This document shows, one piece after another, positions 9,196-15,272 of a stretch of 64,000 nt of DNA. The number at the start of each line of letters is the position of its first letter. Position 1 is the stretch's first letter. The notes under the pieces were generated by a model, which was not told where the DNA came from, searched no databases, and saw only the letters and a program-made list of their open reading frames with translations. Source of the DNA: an uncultured Sutterella sp. GTDB lineage: Bacteria; Pseudomonadota; Gammaproteobacteria; Burkholderiales; Burkholderiaceae_F. Location: assembly GCA_905201055.1 (NCBI GenBank), contig CAJKMT010000002.1, positions 1 to 64,000 of the forward strand, written 5' to 3'. Made by a program: the position numbers and the translations under genes.

Positions 9196-10341
9196 ATGGC
9201 TCTTTTGATTAAAAATGCTCACGTCTTCGCCCCGAAAGATCTCGGTGTGCAAGATGTGTTGATGGTCGCAGAAAAAGTTGTGGCCATCGGCAAGGATCTT
9301 CCCTCCACATTGCCTGACACGGAAGTGATCGACGCCAAGGGACAAATTATGACCCCGGGCTTTTTCGATCAACACATTCACGTCACGGGCGGCGGCGGAG
9401 AAGGCGGCACGGTGACCCGCACGCCTGAGATCATGCTCTCTGAGCTGGTCGCTTGCGGTACCACAAGCGTGGTCGGTGTCTCCGGCACTGACTTTGTCAC
9501 CCGCTCCATTGAAAACCTTTTAGCTAAAGTCCGTGCCTTGAAGTCTGAAGGCGTTTCAGCCTGGATGTATACCTCCAACTACAGATATCCTCCGACAACA
9601 ATGTCCGGCTCTGTGGCTCAAGACCTTTTCCTGGTGCCGGAATGCTTAGGGGTGAAGATCGCTTTGGGTGACCATCGCTCCTCCTTCCCGACCGTTCAGG
9701 AAGTGCTTGCCCTTTTGGCTGAAATCCGCGTGGGCGGCATGATTGCCGGCAAGACCGGATTCCTTCATATCCACACGGGCAATATCCCGGGCAGCTTCGA
9801 TATGTATAAGGAAATCGTCTCCCGCGGTTTCCCGATCAAGCACATTCGTCCGACGCACTGCGGCCGTATCCGCCACGTCTTTGACGCCGCGGTGGAATTT
9901 GCCAAAGCGGGCGGTTATATCGACATTACGACGGGCGCAAGCTGCGCTTTTGATAACCCCGCCATCGCCGTGATGACGGCATTGGATGCCGGTGTTGATC
10001 CGACACACATCACGTTGTCTACCGACGGTCACGGCTCTGTGCCGCGCTTTAACGACAAGGGCGAAATGATCGGCTTGGGCGTGGGCGGCGTCTCCGGCAA
10101 CCTCACCGAAGTGAAGCGCTTGATCGGCGAATTCAAGATGCCGATTGAAAAAGCCATCAGCTTTATTTCGTCTAACGTCGGTAAGGCCCTTGACCTGCCC
10201 GGCCAAGGTGTGGTTGAAGTGGGCGGCTGCGCCAATGCCTGCCTCTTTAACGACGCCATGGAACTGACAACGGTTGTCTCGCGCAACCGCGTTATGATGC
10301 GTGACGGTGAAATCGTTCAAAAGGGAACGTTTGAATACTAA
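9196..10341 (+). CDS. iadA: Isoaspartyl (beta-aspartyl) dipeptidase
   Basis: 381-residue amidohydrolase closely matching E. coli IadA, which cleaves beta-aspartyl dipeptides arising from damaged Asn/Asp residues. Metal ligands are visible: HxH in FDQHIHVTGGGGEGG (H60, H62), a likely carbamylated lysine in GVKIALGDHRS (K154), histidines in FLHIHTG and RPTHCGR (H221), and Asp277 in LSTDGHGS. It has AAAGAGG before ATG and sits 23 bases after the dcuC-type gene, with a DSD1-type PLP gene downstream. Released aspartate could be deaminated to fumarate and fit the neighbouring C4-dicarboxylate carriers; that link is inferred. Confidence 0.92.
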   Translation: MALLIKNAHVFAPKDLGVQDVLMVAEKVVAIGKDLPSTLPDTEVIDAKGQIMTPGFFDQHIHVTGGGGEGGTVTRTPEIMLSELVACGTTSVVGVSGTDFVTRSIENLLAKVRALKSEGVSAWMYTSNYRYPPTTMSGSVAQDLFLVPECLGVKIALGDHRSSFPTVQEVLALLAEIRVGGMIAGKTGFLHIHTGNIPGSFDMYKEIVSRGFPIKHIRPTHCGRIRHVFDAAVEFAKAGGYIDITTGASCAFDNPAIAVMTALDAGVDPTHITLSTDGHGSVPRFNDKGEMIGLGVGGVSGNLTEVKRLIGEFKMPIEKAISFISSNVGKALDLPGQGVVEVGGCANACLFNDAMELTTVVSRNRVMMRDGEIVQKGTFEY

Positions 10342-10353
10342 CCGACACTAATC

Positions 10354-10383
10354 CCTGTACCGAGACCAATATCTCGGTACAGG
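10354..10383. other. 12-bp inverted repeat between iadA and the DSD1-type gene
   Basis: CCTGTACCGAGA and TCTCGGTACAGG pair perfectly around a 6-base loop. No U-tract follows (GTCCCTTT), so it is a poor intrinsic terminator. An mRNA-stabilising or processing hairpin between two genes of one transcript, or an operator, are both possible. Confidence 0.7.
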
Positions 10384-10419
10384 TCCCTTTGACCTCAGAC
10401 TTCTTTGAGGAAACACCAA

Positions 10420-11547
10420 GTGAATTTACACACCATTGATACGCCGGCTTTGATCATTGACGAAGTCAAAATGGACGCCAATATCGCCAAAATGAGCGAC
10501 AAAGCCAAGTCGCTCGGCGTCACATTAAGACCGCACCTGAAAACCAGTAAGTGCTGGGAAGTTGCCAAACGCCAGATTTGGACTCCTCAGGGGCCTGCCA
10601 CTGTCTCTACGCTCAAAGAAGCCGAAGAGTTTGCTGCGCACGGCGTCACCGACATGATCTATGCGGTCGGAATTGCTCCGCAAAAACTTCACCGAGTAGC
10701 CAACATCATTCGCCGGGGCGTGGATTTAAAGATCATCCTCGACAGCACAGAAGCGGCTCAAGCGGTCACACGTTTCTGTCAAGAAGAGCGTCTGGAGATC
10801 AAAGTCCTCATTGAAATCGACTGCGACGGTCATCGCTCAGGTTTAAAGCCTGACAGTGAGGAAATTGTCCGTGTGGCTCAAGCCCTTGAGGCTCCTGCGA
10901 AACTCGTCGGAGTCCTCACTCACGCAGGCGGCTCCTACGATGTTGACACGCACGAAGCGCTTTTAGCGCGCTCACGCGGCGAACGCGACGGCATCTGCCG
11001 TGCTGCTCAAATGTTGAGAAACGCTGGCTTTGACATCTCCATCGTTTCTGTCGGCTCGACACCCACAGCACTTACTGACGAAGATCTCAAGGGTGTCACA
11101 GAATTGCGCGCGGGCGTTTATGTCTTCTTTGATCTCTTTCAGGCAGGTGTCGGCATCTGCAAACCCGAAGATATTGCTTTGTCCCTTTTAGTTACCGTGA
11201 TCGGTCACCAATTGGAAAAGGGATGGGTAATTACCGACGGCGGTTGGATGGCTTTGTCCCGAGACAGAGGGACAGCGAGCCAAAAAGTTGATCAAGGCTA
11301 CGGTCTGGTTTGTGACATCAATGGGAAAATCATCGATGGTCTTTGGGTAAGCGGCGCCAATCAGGAACACGGCATCATTTCCTGCCGCAATCCTCAGGGC
11401 TTTAATCCGAAGGATTACCCCATCGGCACGCGACTTCGGATATTACCCAACCACGCCTGTCCGACAGGCGCCCAGCACCCGTACTACTACGTGGTCAACA
11501 ACAGTCTGGAAATCAAAGACCGCTGGAATCGTTTCTACGGTTGGTAG
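10420..11547 (+). CDS. DSD1-family PLP enzyme (D-threonine aldolase / D-hydroxyaspartate aldolase / D-Ser dehydratase-like)
   Basis: 375 residues of fold-type III: an alanine-racemase-like PLP barrel plus a C-terminal metal-binding domain. TLRPHLKTSK near residue 45 carries the PLP lysine. SVGSTPT is a phosphate loop. The ending PNHACPT supplies the His and Cys metal ligands of this family. Members act on D-threonine, D-serine or 3-hydroxy-D-aspartate; sequence alone does not settle which. The location between iadA and a Dcu carrier favours a D-aspartate-like or hydroxyaspartate substrate (inference). GTG at 10420 is preferred over TTG at 10405 because TGAGGA lies between them at proper spacing. 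Confidence 0.83.
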   Translation: MNLHTIDTPALIIDEVKMDANIAKMSDKAKSLGVTLRPHLKTSKCWEVAKRQIWTPQGPATVSTLKEAEEFAAHGVTDMIYAVGIAPQKLHRVANIIRRGVDLKIILDSTEAAQAVTRFCQEERLEIKVLIEIDCDGHRSGLKPDSEEIVRVAQALEAPAKLVGVLTHAGGSYDVDTHEALLARSRGERDGICRAAQMLRNAGFDISIVSVGSTPTALTDEDLKGVTELRAGVYVFFDLFQAGVGICKPEDIALSLLVTVIGHQLEKGWVITDGGWMALSRDRGTASQKVDQGYGLVCDINGKIIDGLWVSGANQEHGIISCRNPQGFNPKDYPIGTRLRILPNHACPTGAQHPYYYVVNNSLEIKDRWNRFYGW

Positions 11548-11562
11548 ATTCTTAAGCTTAAA

Positions 11563-11602
11563 CAGGAAAACTGGAGTTCGAAACACTTCAGTTTTCCGTT
11601 TC
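11563..11602 (+). terminator. Terminator after the DSD1-type gene
   Basis: GGAAAACTGGAGT (11565-11577) pairs with ACTTCAGTTTTCC (11585-11597) with one mismatch, followed by GTTTCTC. It lies 17 bases after the stop codon and separates this gene from the Dcu carrier downstream. The remaining 11603-11909 is non-coding and AT-rich. Confidence 0.7.
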
Positions 11603-11739
11603 TCTCCTGTGTCCGCACTCAAAGCACTCCTTTCTACTTGAAAAAATCCTTCAAATAGAAAGCATTGACCCACCGTTCTTATTCCGAACGTAAACCCTTA
11701 CGGGTTTCTACGGAGAATCAGTAAATATCAATAGCAAAC

Positions 11740-11753
11740 TTGAGGGGTCTCAA
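11740..11753. promoter_or_regulatory. Candidate FNR-type site upstream of the DcuA/B carrier
   Basis: TTGAG-GGGT-CTCAA is a perfect 5-bp palindrome fitting TTGAN-N4-NTCAA, the FNR form, with a variant fifth base as also seen in the hemN site at 32360. A possible -10 (TATAAA, 11793-11798) lies downstream, placing the site near -58. Dcu carriers are classical FNR targets and an fnr gene is present in this window. Binding is not shown. Confidence 0.42.
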
Positions 11754-11844
11754 CTATCTATTTTTTAAATATTTTTTTTCTTAAATTACAAATATAAAAT
11801 GGAAAATAGAAACAACGAGAAGCGAATTTTATTCTTGTTTCCGG

Positions 11845-11862
11845 CGAATATTTCATTATTCG
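11845..11862. repeat. Short inverted repeat in the Dcu leader
   Basis: CGAATA and TATTCG flank a 6-base spacer, 48 bases before the carrier start. It could be a regulator half-site pair or a small leader hairpin. Only the symmetry is seen. Confidence 0.35.
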
Positions 11863-11909
11863 AACCATTCTAATAACCTTCTCATCTCCTGCCTTTTCGG
11901 AGCCTCACT

Positions 11910-13193
11910 ATGGTTTGGTTACACTTTGTATTTCTCTTTGCCATCATCATCTATGCCGCAAAATTAGGCGGTATTGGTGTCGGTATGGCCGTCGCTGTGT
12001 TCCTGTTCGGTATTCCTCCAGGACCAATGCCTCTTGACGTGATTTTGATCATTATGAGCGTGCTTTTTGCCTGCTCTGTCATGCACGTGGCGGGCGGCAT
12101 GGATTACATGATTCGCGTTGCTTCTTATATTCTTCGCAGCAACCCGAAATACATCAATATCCTTGCCCCGTCGATTGGTTTCATCTTAACCATTCTGTCC
12201 GGTACCGGTTTTACAACCATGGCCATCCTGAACGTTGTTCAGGAAGTCGCCAAGCAAAACGGCGTTCGTCCGTCTCAACCGTTAACGAGTACCGTGGTTG
12301 CCTCTCAGATTGCCATCTCAGCCTCTCCGATCTCAGCGGCCACTGCGGCTATGTACGTTGTTGTCGAAAAGATGGGCGTCTCTTTCGGTGATGCCTTGAT
12401 GGTGATTCTGCCTGCCGGTCTCTTTGGTGCTGCTGTGGCTGCTCTTATTTCTTCTTTCCAAGGCGTGGATCTCGCAAAAGACCCGATCTTCCAACAACGC
12501 ATGAAGGAAGGTTTGGTTTCCATGACCAGCAAGGAAGAAATGGAAAAACCGTTGCCGAAGGGTGCCAAGCTTTCCGTCGGCCTGTTCCTGTTGGGCGTGG
12601 TGTTCATTGTTTTGATGCTGCTCTTCAAAAAAGAACTCGGTCATACATTAGGTTCTCGTGACATTATCGTCATCACGATGCTTTTCATCTCGATGCTGAT
12701 GTACTGGTTCTGTGATGTCAAGCTCACGAAGATTAAAGAATCCACCATCTTCCACGGCGGGTATGAATCCTTGGTTGTGATCTTAGGTATTTGCTGGTTC
12801 GCATCAACGGTTATCGATATCTATGTCCCGACGATTAAGGAACAAGCGACTGTATTGCTTACCCAATACCCGGGTCTGTTGGCTTTGGCTTTCTTCTGTG
12901 TGTCTGCTCTGCTGTTCTCGCAAGGTGCAACTTCTGCGTTGCTCGTTCCTGTGGCAGCAAGCCTTGGCTGCGACGCACCGATGATTTTGGCCTGCTTCGT
13001 AGCTGTGTCCGGTATTTTCGTTACCAACGTTTACCCGACATCCGCTTTTGCCATCTCGTGTGATGACACCGGTTCTTACATGGGCAAGTGGAGTGGTTCC
13101 ATGGTTATCAACCACCCGTTCTTCCTGCCCGGCTGTGTTGGACTGGTTGCCGCCATCCCCGTTGGCTTCCTGCTGGCGAGCATGGTTTTCTAA
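11910..13193 (+). CDS. DcuA/DcuB-family anaerobic C4-dicarboxylate transporter
   Basis: 427 residues, very hydrophobic with about 10-12 membrane segments. Conserved family sequences include YAAKLGGIGVGMAV, GGMDYMIRVASYILRSNPKY, LSGTGFTTMAILNVV, SASPISAATAAM, a hydrophilic loop with FQGVDLAKDP and FQQR, and the ending VINHPFFLPG. DcuA/B proteins exchange fumarate or aspartate for succinate during anaerobic growth. The parallel with the C4/aspartate genes upstream suggests aspartate or fumarate as substrate. Weak GGAG site before ATG. Whether it is the DcuA or the DcuB type cannot be told. Confidence 0.87.
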   Translation: MVWLHFVFLFAIIIYAAKLGGIGVGMAVAVFLFGIPPGPMPLDVILIIMSVLFACSVMHVAGGMDYMIRVASYILRSNPKYINILAPSIGFILTILSGTGFTTMAILNVVQEVAKQNGVRPSQPLTSTVVASQIAISASPISAATAAMYVVVEKMGVSFGDALMVILPAGLFGAAVAALISSFQGVDLAKDPIFQQRMKEGLVSMTSKEEMEKPLPKGAKLSVGLFLLGVVFIVLMLLFKKELGHTLGSRDIIVITMLFISMLMYWFCDVKLTKIKESTIFHGGYESLVVILGICWFASTVIDIYVPTIKEQATVLLTQYPGLLALAFFCVSALLFSQGATSALLVPVAASLGCDAPMILACFVAVSGIFVTNVYPTSAFAISCDDTGSYMGKWSGSMVINHPFFLPGCVGLVAAIPVGFLLASMVF

Positions 13194-13212
13194 ATCTAAC
13201 TTAAATTAACTC

Positions 13213-13250
13213 TTCCCAGAGCGCCTAAATTTTCACTGGCGCTTTGGGAA
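13213..13250 (+). terminator. Hairpin after the Dcu carrier
   Basis: TTCCCAGAGCGCC pairs with GGCGCTTTGGGAA (13-bp stem, one mismatch, 12-base loop) 19 bases after the stop. The following TTACCCCC is not a strong U-tract, so a second terminator at 13263 probably does the main work. Confidence 0.6.
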
Positions 13251-13262
13251 TTACCCCCGATT

Positions 13263-13288
13263 AGCGCGATTCATTTCGCGCTTTTTTC
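13263..13288 (+). terminator. Intrinsic terminator, second of a tandem pair
   Basis: AGCGCGA pairs with TCGCGCT around TTCATT, followed by TTTTTCTT. Together with the hairpin just upstream it ends the Dcu transcript. Confidence 0.8.
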
Positions 13289-13560
13289 TTCTTTCCCACG
13301 TCCGAGCATGCCAAATCTAAACCGCCATAACCTATTGAGGAGACATTCTCTGTTTCTCAAGTTTTTCAAATATCCCAAATACTTTGAACCGTTACGCCGG
13401 GAGCAATATTGTAGGAGGCTTTAGGTATAGCAAATTGACCATGGATAGCAAATAAAATTAACTATGCATAATCAATATTATTAAAAGTTATATCCGAGAA
13501 AGATACAGACAACGAAATACGATACACTGCTGTTTATCTGATGTTTTTTGTTTCTCTAAT
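13289..13560. other. Non-coding stretch before the DMT transporter
   Basis: No credible gene. Two copies of ATAGCAAAT (13427-13435 and 13445-13453, 18 bases apart) flank a TTGACC. This could be a promoter with repeated regulator contacts. No convincing -10 at the right distance was found. Confidence 0.4.
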
Positions 13561-14427
13561 ATGAAATCCCTTTGGATGCTTTCGGCCTCATTCTTCTTCT
13601 CGCTCATGGCAGTTTTTGTCAAATGGGCCGGAGAAGATTTCGGTACTTTTGAATTGATTTTTTACCGCTCCATTGCCGGTGTCATCCTTTTATACAGTTT
13701 TATCCGAGCCAAAGGCTACACCATTGTCACCCCTTACCTGTTCGGGCACTTTAAACGCAGCTTCATCGGCACCTTTTCCATGATGTTGTGGTTCTTTTCG
13801 CTCACGATGCTTCCGGTGGGAACATCCATGACATTGAACTACACCTCGCCTCTTTTTATGTCTTCATTCATGGTGATCTATCTCCTTGTAAGAAAACAAC
13901 CTATGCCGTGGGGACTCCTGAGCTGCATTCTTTTAGGCTTTGTCGGTGTGTGCCTCGTGCTCAGACCCTCCTTCTCATCGGGCGAAATGTTGGGCGCACT
14001 TTTGGCTTTAGGCTCAGGTTTTCTGGGCAGCGTTGCCTATTGGCAAATTCGTGAACTCGGACAGCTCAAAGAACCCTCCTGGCGAATTGTGTTTTATTTC
14101 ACGGTCTTTGGCTCTGCTTTCGGACTTTGCGGCGCTTTCGCACTCGAAGGAGGACTCTCTCCCATTACCGCCGACAACATCGGTTATCTTCTCGGTATGG
14201 CTGTCTGTGCAACACTTGCTCAGTGTTCGCTCACGATGGCATTCGGTCAGGGCAATGTGCTTCTAAGCTCTTGTCTGCAATTTTCAGCCATTATCATGGC
14301 CGAACTCATGGGCTGGTTCTTCTTCAGCGACAAACTGTCGCTATTAACAGAAATCGGTATTCTCGTCATTATGGTTGCGGGCGTTTGCGCCACCTGGCTC
14401 ACCAAACGTCAACAGCAAAAACATTAA
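13561..14427 (+). CDS. EamA/DMT-family drug/metabolite transporter
   Basis: 288 residues with about ten predicted membrane segments arranged as two EamA repeats. The first begins LWMLSASFFFSLMAVFVKWA with the family Arg in FYRSIAGV. The second begins GALLALGSGFLGSVAYW and includes LTMAFGQGN and ending hydrophobic helices. DMT permeases export amino acids or other small metabolites; the substrate cannot be inferred. No clear ribosome site precedes ATG 13561, so a leaderless or weakly translated start is possible. It stands alone between terminators. Confidence 0.82.
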   Translation: MKSLWMLSASFFFSLMAVFVKWAGEDFGTFELIFYRSIAGVILLYSFIRAKGYTIVTPYLFGHFKRSFIGTFSMMLWFFSLTMLPVGTSMTLNYTSPLFMSSFMVIYLLVRKQPMPWGLLSCILLGFVGVCLVLRPSFSSGEMLGALLALGSGFLGSVAYWQIRELGQLKEPSWRIVFYFTVFGSAFGLCGAFALEGGLSPITADNIGYLLGMAVCATLAQCSLTMAFGQGNVLLSSCLQFSAIIMAELMGWFFFSDKLSLLTEIGILVIMVAGVCATWLTKRQQQKH

Positions 14428-14566
14428 CAATATGCAAATTTTGCAAGTTGATTAAAATTTGATAACTATTTGATTTTTATAATTTTAATAAGGTAGTGAT
14501 TTAAAGTTTATCTTCGCGCTGAAATATTTAGTTGCGAGCACATACATTTTGAATCGGTATTTGTAT

Positions 14567-14675
14567 CCGAGGATCTGTAAAGTTAGAGGCGTGAGAGACA
14601 AGCAGAGCTGGTCCTCCGGAACAAGAGAAGAGAGAGTTTGGCTAGGGCTTTGAATAAATCCCTAGCCTTTTTTTT
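14567..14675 (+). ncRNA. Candidate structured small RNA ending in a terminator
   Basis: There is no gene in 14428-14772. CCG-AGGATC (14567-14575) can pair with GGTCCT-C-CGG (14610-14619) to close a 34-base domain, and a strong intrinsic terminator follows directly. A terminator 213 bases after the DMT stop with no gene before it suggests an independent transcript or a structured leader of the lipoprotein gene. It does not match tmRNA, 4.5S RNA, RNase P or a riboswitch class I can recognise. The 5' end is unknown; AT-rich promoter-like sequence lies at 14440-14500. Confidence 0.4.
14640..14675 (+). terminator. Strong intrinsic terminator with no gene before it
   Basis: GGCTAGGG (14640-14647) pairs perfectly with CCCTAGCC (14660-14667) and is followed by eight T. 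It ends either the candidate RNA above or a long DMT transcript. Confidence 0.88.
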
Positions 14676-14772
14676 CCTGAATTTGTATTAAACGCAACAA
14701 TGTGCAAAAAAACTGGAGAGCCTGAATACTTTCAGCTACGATCTGCACTGATATTTTTAACGGATGGTTTGT

Positions 14773-15231
14773 ATGCAAAAATCATTTATCGCCCTCGTTG
14801 GAGCCTTCGTCATGGCATTAACCGGTTGCACGGAAAAAAGTCCCGCTGATAATTTGGCAGGAGACGCTGTAAAAAACCTTCAAGGAACTTCGTGGCAATT
14901 GGTCACCGCGGACTCATCCGCCAATAAAGAAGACTGCGAAAATCTGCCTCCGGTCATGGATTTTCTTGACGACACCAAAGTCTCAGGCAATTTAGGTTGC
15001 AACCTTTTTAATACGACCTATACGCTCGAAGGGAAAAAATTCTCTTTCGCACCCGCGGCTACTACACGAAGAATGTGCTCTCCTGATGCCATGAAATTGG
15101 AAGGGCGCCTTTTGAATGTTTTGCAAAACACGCGTTACCTGACACAAAACGCGGCGGGGCTCATGTTCTGGGATGAAAAGGGACAGCTGCTGGCGCAGTA
15201 CGAACCGGAAAAAACATCCAGCTGTCAGTGA
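14773..15231 (+). CDS. META-domain lipoprotein (HslJ-like)
   Basis: About 152 residues. A lipoprotein signal peptide ends in the lipobox LTGC, so the mature protein should be acylated and membrane-anchored outside the cytoplasm. The rest is one META domain: LQGTSWQLV, VSGNLGCNLFNTTYTLEG, FAPAATTRRMC and LLAQYEP. META proteins such as HslJ are linked to heat-shock or antibiotic phenotypes, but their biochemistry is poorly defined. ATG 14773 is chosen because a GGATGG-like sequence precedes it; ATG 14764 is also in frame. An intrinsic terminator follows at once. Confidence 0.82.
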   Translation: MQKSFIALVGAFVMALTGCTEKSPADNLAGDAVKNLQGTSWQLVTADSSANKEDCENLPPVMDFLDDTKVSGNLGCNLFNTTYTLEGKKFSFAPAATTRRMCSPDAMKLEGRLLNVLQNTRYLTQNAAGLMFWDEKGQLLAQYEPEKTSSCQ

Positions 15232-15238
15232 TTTTTTT

Positions 15239-15272
15239 AATGGCCTTCGAAATATCGAAGGCCATTTCTTTA
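15239..15272 (+). terminator. Terminator after the META lipoprotein gene
   Basis: A perfect 12-bp stem AATGGCCTTCGA / TCGAAGGCCATT with an AATA loop, followed by TCTTT. It lies between the convergent lipoprotein and polA genes. On the minus strand an A-tract follows, so it should act mainly in the plus direction. Confidence 0.85.

Noticed and set aside
13427..13453. Two ATAGCAAAT repeats as a CRISPR-like or phage att repeat
   Set aside because: Only two 9-base copies, no spacers and no integrase nearby; kept only as a possible regulator contact.
14581..14640. 4.5S (SRP) RNA, because of a GGTCC...CCGGAA-like stretch
   Set aside because: The conserved SRP tetraloop motif and the flanking helix are not present in the right order.
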